A DNA stretch of 64,000 nucleotides from Flaccisagitta enflata. Taxonomy: Eukaryota > Chaetognatha > Sagittoidea > Aphragmophora. Under the pieces are notes generated by a model. It was not told the origin of the DNA, made no database searches, and saw only the letters and a program-made list of their open reading frames with translations. The stretch is from NCBI GenBank assembly GCA_965153355.1, contig OZ231127.1:24552001-24616000 (forward strand), written 5' to 3'. This document shows positions 24,494 to 40,418 of the stretch, piece after piece. Numbering within the stretch: position 1 is the stretch's first letter; each line of letters starts with the position of its first letter. Position numbers and translations under genes: made by a program.

Positions 24494-27400
24494 CCACAAC
24501 CACAACCACAACCACAACCGAACTATGGAGGAAAAAGGACAGAAATGAGATATGGTAATGGGAAGGAATATTGTAAACAAAAATGAAAAAGAAATCATTA
24601 AATTGGAACCCAATATTTTCCCAAAAACTGTGCACATTTGACAATTGTTTAAATGCAGGTGGAAGAGATTTTAACACGCCTCTGTCCGTGCAGAAAGTTA
24701 CAGAGAAATCCATTGCACGGAGATCGGGACTGAAAGAAGGCGATGCGATTTTGTCCATCGGTAGGACAAAAACTGACGGCCTGGATCATGAGCAGGCAAA
24801 AATGGAAATAATTCGCAACGGCAATGAACTTGAATTCACTGGTGAGTGCACAAGTGAACGCGGATGAATTGACAAAGGCCAACATGGTGACAGTCGAGGG
24901 GTACGCTTTGCAATTACACACACAGCTTTAAAACTACATAACCACATGGTTACATAATTACAATAAAAAACAAACTGACTGAAATTAAAGAATAATGCAA
25001 ACCGAACGACCAACGGACCAATCAATTGATGGGCCAATTAACTGACAGACCATGAAAATAACCTAAATGACCGCAAAATCAACTCAAATGGTTTTAAAAA
25101 CAACTGAGGTATTTCATGAATACAGGGTTTTTCAGGCCAACACGCCGATTACAAAACGACATTTCTCAGCTGCCAGAAATGAGAATTAGATTCTGAAAAA
25201 AGGTTTGTACAGCTTGTGAGCTCCGATTTTGTCTGTTGACCTTGTTTATAGTTAGTTTCCAAGACGTTTACCCATTAGAGATCTTTTTAAAAGAACTCGA
25301 TTTTTCCATTGCCATTACTATTTCTCATCCGTGAAAAAAGGATCAACTTTAAAAGAGTACAGCTTCTAAACAAATCAAGTTACAGACCTCAGATTGGTCC
25401 CATTTTAAAGAGTTGTCTTAGCTCTTTAGAATGCGACCAATCCGGGGTCTGCGACTCAATTCATTTAGAAGCAGTTCCCCTCCATTGTTGATGTTACTTG
25501 GTAGTCAAGTGGGCCCCATGAGATCACGCCATTCAATCATCAACTTCCACCAGCTGACTAAGGTGAAGACGCTCAAAATGCTGACGTTTGTCAAAATTCT
25601 GTTAGGGTACTTACAGTAGGCTTTACCAACTAACGGACTGACCAACCATAGAACAATAAAAAGACCAACAGGAGGAAGAACGCAATCTGAAGCTGCAACA
25701 TTGGGAAAAACATCTTTGTACAGTTTGAGATCAAATGAGGATTGCTACGCAACTGCATGGTATCTTTCCAGCTCACTTCTTTTTTTACCAAAGATAACCA
25801 ATCTTAATCAATTGGGAGTTACACCTTTTTATGCTAAATTGGTTTTGACATGGCCTGAGCATGAAGCAAAGCTTTTCCGTAGGAAAAACAACTTAACCTA
25901 TTGGCACTTTATCCAAAATCTGAAGATTTATTTACTCGACTATGACGGGTAAACTACTTGGAATCAAACCATCACAATTTCATATAACAAAATCGGAGCT
26001 TAAGAGCTATTTAGAACATTTTTCAGAATTCAATTATCATGTCATAGGGCCGGGAAACGTCGTTTTTTAATCGGCGTGTTGGCGTGAAAAACCCTGTATT
26101 AAAGATTGATGCACGGCCGGACTGACAGACCAATTGATAAACAGACTGACATACCATGTAGAGTCGCGTGCACACGGCTAAAAAGAATTATAAAAGAATA
26201 AACTCGTGTGTCTGTGTTTTTCATGGCACACCGCAATTGTATTGAGTTGGGCTTGGTTCTTTTTCCAGTGCAGCGTGGTGCAGTGAAGATATGGCAACCT
26301 GAAGTTACTCCCTTATCAAACCTAAGACCAAAAGCTCCAAATTTGACCCCTACTGGAGAGGCTCCTCCAGTTCAAAAAACTTCGCTGCATGCAAACAAAC
26401 CAGATTATGTCCCTATTGGAGTGGCCCACAATCGAGCCCCACAGGTAACTACTGTTTAAAGATAGAAATCATTATTTTCCTTTCTAGTGTGCCTAGTGGA
26501 ATATAAAATTATTTGGTGACTGAACGACCGACAAAAATCACCTGCTCTGGCTAACAATAACTAAATAATCAGATCTTTTTCATGTGTGTGGTTTTTAGAT
26601 TTTTTTCATGTGTGTGGTTTTTTTTCTGCGGTTTTTAGAAGTATGCTACATAACTCAATTAAGTCGATCGGTCAGTCAGTAACACATTGCCCTATTCAGC
26701 GTCTGTGAACTGTTTCTGTAGTACTACGCGAAAAAAAGCCGCACCCTTTTGTTGGATGATAGAAAAAACAAAAAAATATTTTAACATTTTTCTGATGCGA
26801 TGATTTTGAAGATGTTCGAATTTTGTTTTGATTTAGACCAGTCTCAGGTCTGTATCTCAAACCGTTTAGCTTGTCAGAGTGGACCTCTGTTTTTGAAAAA
26901 TGTCATTTTTTCAATAGGTTTGCTTGACTGAAAATGGTTATGTTTTCACTTTTTCTTACGCCATTTCTAAACAAAAAGAGCTTAAAATGCTAGATTGGAG
27001 CCAAATAAAATTTCTTTTTGAGAACTTTTAAAGTCTAAAATTTTAATTGATTACTTTGTAATATGATATATAGCCATTTGAAAGTGCGGCTTTTTTATTG
27101 ATTCGCTTAGTACTGCTCTTAGCCATACTTAGTGATCCCTTTTCATAAAGGCCCCTACCCACCCCATGCTCTTGGTGTAGCCGTGTGTTCGACCTTGTTC
27201 TTTATTTCATTTACTTCCATTACCAATGAATGGAATCTGCCTTGAACAGCATTTTATGATTTCTCATTTTCAGGCTTTTACTCCTGTGGCCACTGCTATA
27301 CTCCCAGAAAACAAGCAGATAGTGCAGCAAGTAAACTCTCCAGCCTCATTGTACTCGGCGGAGAATCAGGCAGAGGCCTTTAAAGGTCAGATGGAGGCTC

Positions 27401-30205
27401 AAGGCGTTGAAGCTCATGTCGAAGGTTTATCACTTGAGGACCAACCTTCGATGCAGCATAGACCTTCACTTTATGGAGAGGATGAAGGGAGCCAGCCAAC
27501 GGTAGGTTTTGCGAGTTCAATTTGAATCCTCTTGTTTTGAGATTGCACTTCCGTCAATTATTTTGTAAATTGCTCTTTCCTCAGGTCCAGTCAAGATCTT
27601 TTATGATGCTTCAACAAGCCCTTGATGAATCTGAGGGAACACCAAATTTGCCAGCTTCCAGATGGTCCAAAGAGGGTGGCGTCAATGCACCAAATCCGGA
27701 ATTGGCATGTCCAAAAGGTGTTACCCCTATTAAACCTGTCAAGCCACCAACGGCAAAACCAGCTACTGAAAAAGCTCCTCAACAAGTTATGACTTGTTTT
27801 TGCTGCGGGAGACTATGCACTGGTGAGTATAGCATGTTGCAAAATGTTCATTATTTTCATTAGTGATTTAGTTAGTTTTGACTAGGAGTCATCACAGACC
27901 CTTTAGTTGTTCTGTTATTTTATCCTGCGAAAACCATACCATTTGTAAAAAAAACTTTGATTTTGAAGTATCAAAGTAATATAATATACAGTTGAGCAAC
28001 CAGAACAGGCCCGCGAGAGTCCTTAATAAATGGCAGCTATCAGAACAAAAAGTGAGTTTCAGAAAAAAATTATTTAACATGTTCTACTTAAGCAGGGTGA
28101 GCATATCATGGAAAAAAAGCCGAGAAAAACAATGCCTAACAACCTGACAAAGGTAAAAAATGTTTTTAGTCGCGTGCTACGCGACTCTACACCCTGCTTT
28201 GTCCGTCGGTCTGTCACATTTTACTTCTTTTATGATTTTTATTCTTTGACCCCACTGCTCCTGCCCAAATGGTCTGGTGACCTCAAATATGGCCCCTGCC
28301 CACCTGCACGCGACTGGGGAAGCCGTGTATCCGGCCTTAATTTTCTAAAAAAACTTATTCACTTGGATTCAATCATTTTAACCAGTGACCAAAATCAAAG
28401 TGGCAGCTTGGTTCTGATATATATTAAATTAGAAAATATTATGATAAAGGCCACGTCCGTAGTGTATCTTACACGCCCTTCTCATGAATGGAAGCATGAG
28501 TAAAAGGGTTTTACGATTACAGTTTCATAGTATGCAAAAGTGTGCTTTGCTCAGAGAATGGAAATTAATATCCAGTTTCAGTTTAATGAAATATATGTGG
28601 TTTGTAAAAGAAGAACGGTTCTCATTCTTTTTGTACAAATGGTCGTCAATGCAATTAACAATTATCACAGTCACTATGTTCCTGTTTTTTATTCTTTTAT
28701 TGTCGTGACTACTACTCGACTAAAAAAAAGCCGCACCCTAATTTGAGTTTAAGAATAAGAAAAACAAATTATTTTAACATCTTTTCGTTGAAGTGATTTG
28801 AAAGATTTTCAAATTTTCTTTCATTTTAGACCAATCCCAAATCTGTATTTCAAACGGTTTAGGAGCTAGAGCGTGTCAAAGTCATCTTCTAATTTGTAGA
28901 AATGCTCATTTTTCAATGGGATTGCAAACTGAAAATGGCAATGTTTTTATTCATTCTTATGCCATTTTTAAACGAATAAAGCTAGAATTTCCAGATTGGA
29001 GCCAAATGAAAGATCTTTTCAAGAGCTTTCTAACGATCTAAGATTTTAATCACAGAGGTGAAATCACATTAAAAACTATCATTTGGGACCTCAAAATGTT
29101 TACCTTTATTGATGGGGAACCTTTAAAAGCGAGGCTGTTATTGCGTGGTTCCACTATAGTTATTTTAAAATTCAGCATGACAATTAACCATTAAAAAGTG
29201 TGGCTTTTTTTATGAGTCAAGTAGTAGATTCATACCCCCTGTATTACTAACATTCTGTTTGTCATTAAAAACATTCTTCACTTCCGGTATTTCACTGTCT
29301 GTGAAGGTGTTTGTGGCAAGTGCAGTGGCTCGGCAAGAATTGAATTTAAAAAAATGCAAGTTTTTCTATCGCCCATTTTTGCGCCTTTGGTTCACTTGGG
29401 GCATGATTTATTGGTGACCAAATTAAAGATTTTTTCAAGGGCTTTCTTTTGAGCGCAATCCCACATCTGTAGCTTTATTCGTTAAGAAGTTATACTCAAA
29501 TGAAGGCGCAGGAGTCAAAATTTCAAAACGCAGAAAGAGGAAAAAAATGGTTATTTTTGGTTGGAGGTGATGGATTAATTGAACTGCCATGAGCAATCAG
29601 GCGTTGTTTTACCCATGCGGTCTGCCTTTATAGTTCTCATATTTGAGTTCCTCAATGTCTGTGATGAAAAATGAAGAACTGACTGTGATCGATTATTATA
29701 AAACCTTCAAAATCGTCATGGGCTCTGACTAAAAATCAAAAGCAAAAATTTCTCAAGTACCTATAACTTTTGCAAGCCTATTTCTTCGCATTAACTTGAT
29801 TTCTATGACTAAAACTCTTAAATATGATGCAAGGAAGCTCAAATTAACCAAACCAGCTCACAAAATGTTGCTCACAAGAAAAAAGTAGTCCAATTCAAAC
29901 ACTTCTATGAAAAACTTGCGTTTTTTTTTATTCTGGTAGTACCTTGAATTTCAATTTTTCATTGTTTTGATTACAATGAAACAGTTTGGTGGCATGCTAA
30001 TTCCTTTCTCTTTTCGAAATCAGGTGTTTTCGTGAAGATACATGGACAACCCGTGCATCCAGACTGCTTCAGATGCAAAGTGTGCAAAATGAATCTGGCA
30101 CAAAAGGGTTACTTCTGGATCAACGACAACATGTTTTGTGAGACACATGCGAAGCAAGCTGCGCAACCTCCTGCTCCTGGAATGGTTCCTGTGGCATTGG
30201 ATTGA
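24242..30205 (+). CDS. PDZ and LIM domain protein, ALP-type (six exons)
   Basis: Six phase-consistent exons: 24242-24317, 24659-24841, 26269-26444, 27274-27501, 27585-27822 and 30024-30205, giving about 360 aa. Residues about 3-86 form a PDZ domain with the PWGFRLQGG carboxylate-binding loop typical of the ALP/Enigma family. Residues about 164-189 (VNSPASLYSAENQAEAF) are the ZASP-like motif, followed by QSRSFMMLQ. One C-terminal LIM domain (about 293-345) has all eight zinc ligands, with the pattern C-x2-C ... H-x2-C-x2-C-x2-C ... C-x2-H. A single LIM at the end matches ALP-type proteins (PDLIM1-4) and not Enigma/ZASP, which have three or four. The family binds alpha-actinin and organises actin at Z-discs, stress fibres or adhesions; that role is inferred from family. 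The start was chosen because MAELDIQ is followed at once by the PDZ strand. Introns carry a TIR element and two related MITEs. Confidence 0.92.
24439..24520. repeat. (ACA)n then (ACCACA)n microsatellite
   Basis: Trinucleotide run in the first intron of the PDZ-LIM gene. Confidence 0.95.
25123..26098. mobile_element. Long TIR element in intron 2 of the PDZ-LIM gene
   Basis: Inverted ends CAGGGTTTTTCA at 25123 and TGAAAAACCCTG ending at 26098, each next to TA, which could be a TA target duplication. The inverted homology continues inward (ACGCCGATTA with TAATCGGCGTG). About 976 bp, no transposase-like ORF. TA duplication would suggest a Tc1/mariner-like group; the class is uncertain. Confidence 0.65.
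26100..26184 (-). mobile_element. HINE-like fragment
   Basis: ACGGCCGGACTGACAGACC core and AGAGTCGCGTGCACACGGCT end followed by AAAAAG. The other half probably lies left of the 25123-26098 insertion (CGACCAACGGACC near 25008). Confidence 0.55.
26638..27203 (+). mobile_element. HINE-like element split by a MITE
   Basis: The 5' part from 26638 (AGAAGTATGCTACATAACT, arms decayed; CGATCGGTCAGTCAG core) and the 3' part 27113-27203 (GCCCCTACCCACCCC ... GCCGTGTGTTCGACCTTGTT) are separated by the insertion at 26722-27112. It ends only 70 bp before exon 4 of the PDZ-LIM gene. Confidence 0.6.
26722..27112. mobile_element. MITE family X, copy 1 (AAAGCCGCAC ends)
   Basis: Inverted ends TACTACGCGAA with AAAAAGCCGCAC just inside, matched by GTGCGGCTTTTTT and TTCGCTTAGTA at the other end. 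The interior is homologous to 28710-29226 (shared CTCAAACCGTTTAG-like and ATTGGAGCCAAAT words). No target duplication was identified. Confidence 0.7.
28167..28338 (+). mobile_element. HINE-like dispersed element, complete, in intron 5 of the PDZ-LIM gene
   Basis: 5' hairpin AGTCGCGTGCTACGCGACT after TTTTT, internal partner GCACGCGACT, 3' GCCGTGTATCCGGCC followed by TTAA. Confidence 0.85.
28710..29226. mobile_element. MITE family X, copy 2, with a nested pogo-like fragment
   Basis: Inverted ends TACTACTCGACT and AGTCAAGTAGTA, with AAAAGCCGCACCC just inside. It is homologous to 26722-27112. Its extra length is explained by an inserted piece at about 29056-29155 that matches the right two thirds of the TA-flanked element at 45763-45938. 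Confidence 0.75.
29227..30023. other. Remainder of intron 5 of the PDZ-LIM gene
   Basis: Unique AT-rich sequence ending in a TTTCTCTTTTCGAAATCAG acceptor. No extra exon was recognised. Confidence 0.5.
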
Positions 30206-30670
30206 ATCCTTCAAAGATAAAGTAGAGACTCCGTGGCAATGCAGCGCCAGAAAAAGTTTCGTCAATGCTGTGCAATAGTGTTTTTTCTGATTTACATTTT
30301 TGCTTGGTTGTGATTTTCATTGTGATGCATTCAGTGAGAAAACTAGTCTTCTCCAGTCATAACTTTTGGTTGTTTTTTTTTCTTTTCATTTTGTAAATAC
30401 ACTCCTTAGTATTGTTAGTTAAGTACACTTTTAAATTGGATAGGTTCATGGCTCAACAATCAGAAGCTAGTGACATTTTTTGTGTGTTTTTGAGGGAACT
30501 GCTTTGTTCAGAGGTAATTGGTTTTAATGCCGCGCAATGTTTTAAAAGATATTTGTGTCATGGCAGCTTTAGCTCATCCTTCAATTTTATGCCAGTCCAG
30601 AATTTTACTTCAAAACAGTACAGAATTATATTTCATGGCAGTATAGAATTATGTCTGACAACCCCTTTTT
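30206..30670. other. Probable 3' UTR and downstream of the PDZ-LIM gene
   Basis: T-rich sequence after the TGA stop. No canonical AATAAA was spotted close by, so the poly(A) site is unassigned. Confidence 0.35.
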
Positions 30671-30872
30671 AGTCGCGGACACGCAACTTTAAGAGGCTTT
30701 GTCAGTCCATCCGTCCATCCATCCTTTGGTGATGATCAAGTCAAAAAGTTAAAAAACAGCATTTTAGATATCTTTTATGTATGTGTGTGATTGAGGGGGG
30801 TTGAGGTGTGGATTGGGATTGGACGCCCCTGCCCACCCGTCCGCAACAATGTTGTGACCCGGCGTCACTTGT
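30671..30872 (+). mobile_element. HINE-like dispersed element, GTGAC-hairpin type
   Basis: 5' AGTCGCGGACACGCAACT, CCATCCGTCCATCC core, internal partner CCCGTCCGCAAC, 3' GTGACCCGGCGTCAC followed by TTGTT. Confidence 0.8.
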
Positions 30873-33128
30873 TATCACATCATTTTATCTTTTCTCTCTC
30901 CATAGATTTCATGGTTGAGATTAGTTTATGCAATCATTTGTTTCAACAAACATTAAGGAATATTTTGTTTGAAAACATAGCTCCATTTTAAAATGTTTCT
31001 ATCTAAAGGTCAAATTTTTTACAATAGGTGTCAAGTAGTTAGGCTTCAATCTGGATTTAAAGAAAAAACATCAATTGTTTCAAGTCACTGTCTTTCAGGG
31101 AAATTGGAGAATGGGATTGTTTGGTTTTTTTTAAATGATATTGGCCCCTAAGATAGGCAATGGATATGAAACCCAAGATATCTAATAAGATTTTCTTGGC
31201 TGATTGATTTGATATTTTTGAAAAATCATAAAAAAATTTCTAATTTTACATCTGAAATTGAAGAGAAAAAGTAATTTAGTATTAGTTACAAATTGTTTTC
31301 AATTGCGGATTCAGGCTTAACTTCTCAACATCTATTGCTAAAATTTGGCACAGATAAATGCAAGAACATACTCGTATAGGTTTTTTTTTCAGAACTGGGC
31401 TATCTTTATTGGTCTTTGAGTTATGTCGTCATGAAATGCTGCATTTGAAAAAAAAAGACATACTGTAAGACCTTGAACACAGCTATGGCTTGTGTCATGC
31501 TAACCCGACATGGACGGGATGAAATTCATCAAATTTACATGTTTGAATATTGAACAAAACCATACATCATCATGTAGTTTATCTATTCTTACATATGAAT
31601 CCATACTTGGATTTTCTTAAGTAAGCTCATTTTTCATGCAAATTAGGCTTAAATAGATATCGTTGGCAATTTTATTACTAGAAAATTTAGCTAAATACAA
31701 CTAAGAAATCAATATGACAGCGAAATTCTTATTGATAAGGTTCAAGCAAACATGTAAGATCATGTTTCTGAAATTTTTTTGAATTTTTTTAGTTTTTTGA
31801 AAAAATCTCTGTAAGTACCATTTCTGGCTGGGTGGGCTGTTGGAAGAAATATTTTTTCCCCAAGCTCTTTTTTATGCCAGTGACGAGGAATCTTTAAAGG
31901 AAGCTTCATGAAAAATTTCAACCAAATCGGACAATTACTTTTGAAGTTATGCCATTTTTTCATTTTTTCATCTGGTAGGCTGGTTGGTCTGGTTGGACTG
32001 CTTGACATTCTGTAGGTCGCATCAGAATTTAAGCAAAAGACCCTCTTGGTCTGGGTACCAACCATGCAAAATTTCAATGGGCTAGCTCAAACAGTTCCTG
32101 AGATATGCCAATTTTAGTTTTAAGAAATTTTATCAAATTAAGACACAAAAGCATCGCGCATTTGTGTGAGGAGCGCTGTGTGGAAACAAAGAATTAACTA
32201 AGATGAGCCATCGATGAGCGTATCAATTCTGTTCACACTTCAGGACCAACAAAATGTAAAATTTCATTGTGACCAAACGTCTGGTAGTTAAGACTTGAAA
32301 TTTTCAGTGTAGATTCAAAATTTCACGCTCTTTCATGTGGTGTGATCCAATTTTGTGTAAATTGTTTCGTTTTCACGCCATAGTGGCATATCTTAAGCGT
32401 TAGGTATGCGTTAGGAACAAATCTGGGGGTGTGCGCGAATTGATACACTCTAGAAAAAATGCAATTGAGCCGCTTTGGAGCCACTTGGAAACATGAAATT
32501 TGGGAAATATGCCCTTCAAGTAGTTGTCTTTCAGACAAACAAACATAATATGCTTAACTATGAAGTTAAGTTAAGTTTTAAAAAATAATAATTAATATAC
32601 TGTGATCTGAGTTAAATTTTGCTCAAAAATAGAGAGGGTGTACTGATCGCTAGAAAACCGTTTTTAAGGAACTTATTGTCAACGGAGCTCAAACAAATTT
32701 TTTGTATGTTTCAAGTGATTGATGATGAATGATAAGGAGTCATGATATGGTCCATTTAGACATTTTTTGATTGCTTCTGCTTGCACTTTTCATGTGGAGA
32801 CAAGCAGGAGACAAGCCAAATTTGACCATTTGACCCTAATTAAGGGCCCCCTAGGGGTCACGAGTGTCAATAGGTTTGACAATATACACCTGACTATTAG
32901 GGATGACATCAAACCATTGATTCATAGTTAAAAGCCATAGCTCAAGCCTGGTAACTCTTAAGATGTTGGAGAGTCGGGCACCCTTGCTTGCTGCCGAAGC
33001 GTGACACTTGCCTTATGTTTTGGTTTTTAGATTTAACATTTATGGAAACATAGAATTTAACGCAAACCTCATCCCAGTAAAAATCAAATTTTTTCTCTCT
33101 AAATTCTCAACTTAAGCAATGACTTTTT
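30873..33128. other. AT-rich spacer, nothing recognised
   Basis: About 2.2 kb of unique-looking AT-rich DNA between the PDZ-LIM gene and the next repeats. Small frames (for example 31760-32077 minus) show no domain. I could not find the missing upstream WSC exon of the polycystin-like gene here. Confidence 0.45.
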
Positions 33129-33329
33129 AGTCGCGTGCTACGCGACTCTACACCCCGCTATGTCGGTCTGTTGGTCGGTCCGTCGTTCGGTTGGTCGGTC
33201 CCCTTATTATTTTTTAGGCGTTTTTGAACTTTTTGAGCATACGGCTCCTGCCCATATGCCCTAGTGACCTTCTCCAGCACTACTCCTGCCCACTCGCACG
33301 CGACTAGGGTAGCCGTATATCCGGCCTTG
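33129..33329 (+). mobile_element. HINE-like dispersed element, complete
   Basis: 5' hairpin AGTCGCGTGCTACGCGACT after TTTTT, core CGGTTGGTCGGTCC, internal partner GCACGCGACT, 3' GCCGTATATCCGGCC followed by TTG and T's. Confidence 0.85.
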
Positions 33330-33428
33330 TTTTTAATGAAAACCATAATAGACATGTTAAGATTTTAATTCAAATTCTCAGTTGTTGGCCTTAGGGATTT
33401 TATGTTGCCGGAAATTTTAGTTTGGTAG

Positions 33429-33552
33429 TAGGGATGTGGAAGCGGTCGATTTTAGTGCCGCTTCCACCGCTTCCGCTTCCATTTTGTAGTTCAGATACTA
33501 GTAGCTATCCCATCCTCCAAAATGGAAGCGGTCAATCGCTTTCACATCCCTA
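33429..33552. mobile_element. hAT-type mini-MITE, 124 bp (8-bp TSD TTTGGTAG)
   Basis: Ends TAGGGATGTGGAAGCGGTC and, inverted, TAGGGATGTGAAAGCGATTG. Exact duplications TTTGGTAG lie at 33421-33428 and 33553-33560. The whole element is a near-palindrome, with GGAAGCGG words on both arms. A partial relative is at 43882-43955. Confidence 0.88.
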
Positions 33553-33881
33553 TTTGGTAGTACTGACTCCCTCTTTGTGTTGTTATGGAAAATGTAATAT
33601 AGAAATTGCAAGTCAAGACGAGTTCTGTCTAGTGTTAGCCTTATTCTGCATACAGTGCTGATTTATTCTGTCCAGTACTGGCCACATGAAGAGTTGAAGG
33701 CTGCTGAATCTTGAGTTCTGGCGCGAGACAAATAGAAGTGGCATTTGTTTCAAATTGACCCTATATTTGAGCGTGATTTTGTCAAAACAAAATAGCACTT
33801 CTCTAAATCTATGACACGGATACGAGAGAGTATATCTTTTCTAGCCTACTAATAAACAGGTCCCATCACAGATAGTGAGAG

Positions 33882-34400
33882 ACTAGGGTGTGTCAATATG
33901 CAAAAAAAATTTTTGATCAGATAATCAACATTAGCAAATGAAAATAAAAGGATTCAAAGACTTTTAATGTTTTTGTTTTTTTCAAATTTCATTCATCTTC
34001 TGTTTTTTTAGTGCAAGAAAAGATTGACTAAAATATTTATACTTCCAACATCTGCATCTAGATTTGGTGACAATAAAACATATAATTTCTACAGAAAAGA
34101 TTAGTTTTTTTCTCTTTGTATAGATTTGATGATAAATAAACAAAATTTACTCAGTTACAATTAGAATTAGCACTAAAATATTTTTATATGTAAACTTGAT
34201 TATATTCCTGAGCAATAATACTGATACAGAATCATCAACACAGCAATATACGAATTAGCGGCTAAAAAGAGGATTTGCAAAAAATGGAAGATGATTGAAA
34301 TTTGACAAAATAAAAATGCTTAAGGTTTTAAAATTTACTACTTAATGTTGTCTGATGTTGATGATCTCATCAAAAAACCTTTTGCATATTGACACACCCG
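33882..34400. mobile_element. TIR element with GGGTGTGTCAATATGCAAAA ends
   Basis: The left end near 33878 and the right end near 34398 carry a 20-bp perfect inverted repeat (GGGTGTGTCAATATGCAAAA). About 520 bp, AT-rich, no ORF. No convincing target duplication was seen. Confidence 0.7.
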
Positions 34401-35076
34401 CTCTTACGGGTTTCAAAAGACTAACAAATTTTATTTGTTATAGGTAGAATTCTATTAGAGCCAATACATATAGGAAATAAAAGAGACCGTAAATTTGAAT
34501 ATATTATAGGCGGAATTCCGGGGCCCTGCTAACGCATCAATATAATTGTGTTATCTATTTGTTTTCTGTAAATAAAAGGTAACAATTGATTCGCAATAAC
34601 ATAACACAAGATCACTAAAAAAAAGCATTATTACCTCGCTTATTAATATATATCGCATCTATAACTGAAAAAGATAAATGGTTTTAAAAGAATATTGCTA
34701 CTAAATAAAATAAGCAAATGGTCATATTTAAAAAAGTGAAAAAAATTTTAAATAGCGGTCAATAAAGTAATTGTAGCTTTATTTGATTAACATAAATGCC
34801 ACTCATCTATTTCTCAGAGTTGATGTTTTTTTCAGATGTCTATATACTTGTTAGCAAGATAGCGCATAATTGGTATCCTCAAGCAGTGAAAAAAGGCGGG
34901 TTAGTCATTGGCAATTACATGGCCGAGAGCATGCATCCTCTTTGGAATTGAACTAGAGGCCTCCCGCTCTGTACAATTGTCATGAAGGACTGCAAGATAT
35001 TTTAGCAATTAAAAAAAGAAAAAAAGAAATGAAGTTGATACTAAATGTAATTCTTAACACTTTTTTTTCTTCACAG
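34401..35076. other. AT-rich sequence with remnant of the 12.4-kb hairpin family
   Basis: 34740-34875 (AATTGTAGCTTTATT, GTTAGCAAGATAG) is a diverged relative of 12590-12680. No exon was recognised before the acceptor at 35076. Confidence 0.4.
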
Positions 35077-35178
35077 TTCTGAATATGCAGCGCTCATGCC
35101 GGACCGGAACAATGGTTGCAGATGCACAAGCAACCTTACACCACTTCAGCAGCAGCCTCTGGAATCATGTTCTGTTCA
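35077..35178 (+). CDS. Polycystin-1-like gene: WSC domain C-terminal exon
   Basis: A strong acceptor (pyrimidine tract then CACAG) at 35076 and donor GTAAGT at 35179 bound a 102-nt exon that is open in one useful frame. That frame reads SEYAALMPDRNNGCRCTSNL, then a short Gln/Pro stretch and LESCSV. Spacing of the cysteines and the AALM..NGCRC pattern resemble the second half of a WSC domain. The exon ends with two bases of a codon, and the exon at 40419 starts with one base followed by TGC. The join therefore reads SCSVQC, which completes the C-x3-C end expected of WSC. WSC next to PKD repeats is a polycystin-1 family arrangement. The upstream half of WSC was not found. Confidence 0.65.
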
Positions 35179-35183
35179 GTAAG

Positions 35184-35287
<104 letters not shown>

Positions 35288-35329
35288 TTTCTTGATTAGC
35301 AGTGCGAACATTAAGTCTCTGACACGTTA

Positions 35330-39580
<4,251 letters not shown>

Positions 39581-39636
39581 GTGAGACAGACAGACAGACA
39601 GACAGACAGGGACAGAAATAGAAAGAGACAGAGAAA

Positions 39637-39787
39637 ACAAGGCCGGATACACGGCAAGACAGTCGCGGACAGTTGGGCAGGAGCGGAAATGCAAAACACT
39701 GCCCGGAAACCAAGAATGTGACGGACGGACCAACCGACCGACCGACCGACCGACACACACGGCAAGGTGTGGAGTGTCCGCGACTAA
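39637..39787 (-). mobile_element. HINE-like dispersed element
   Basis: Left ACAAGGCCGGATACACGGC and AGTCGCGGACAGTTGGGC, core CCGACCGACCGACCGACC, right end GTGTCCGCGACTAAAAA. Confidence 0.78.
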
Positions 39788-40015
39788 AAAGGTGAAGAGC
39801 TGAAAGTTATAGAACGCGATGAAATAAATTTTGCTTAAAATAAATCAGATGGATGCCATAACTGATGAATTTGCAAGAAGAATTGTTTCAAGGACCAATC
39901 TTCATCGTCACAAATTTAAATGATTGTTTATTCGAGACAACATATATGAAGCAATCATAATTTGGTGGTTTGCTTCTTTTGTGTGGTAGTTATCACTGTA
40001 CAATTTCAGATAAAA

Positions 40016-40298
40016 CAAGCCCGACCGGGCAACGATGCGTCCGGACCGTGTCTCTTCGTGTATTGATCATGTGACATATATGGAGAGACAGATAGATAAA
40101 CAGACGGGTGAAACCACTAAGTAGTAAAATTCGGTCTCAAAACATGTTGGTTGATCATTTGTTTCAGTATGGGATCTCACCGTAGCCAAAAACAGCCGAG
40201 AAACGCGGATTTTGCACTTGCGTAGCAGACATACCGACGGACGGACGGACGGACGGACAGAACCTCTTATAGAGATGCGTTCCTGACGGACGCATCTA
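40016..40298 (-). mobile_element. HINE-like element, GATGCG subfamily, copy A
   Basis: Terminal hairpin GCCCGACCGGGC, then the word GATGCGTCC, a long body, an ACGG core, and the right end GATGCGTTCCTGACGGACGC ATCT. The architecture matches the other HINE copies but the arm word is different (AGATGCGTCC). Confidence 0.8.
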
Positions 40299-40418
40299 AA
40301 AACAAAAGTTAGTTTTAACATCATACAATATACCTCAATTTCCCAAACTGACTAGTTGTTAAGCGCACCACTGCTAGTTTCCCATTACAACATACTGTGA
40401 AAAACCCTCTTTCTCTAG

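Noticed and set aside
29315-29345. Cysteine-rich CEGVCGKCSG reading as a candidate missing WSC exon
   Set aside because: No usable acceptor and donor in the needed phases, and the spacing does not fit WSC.
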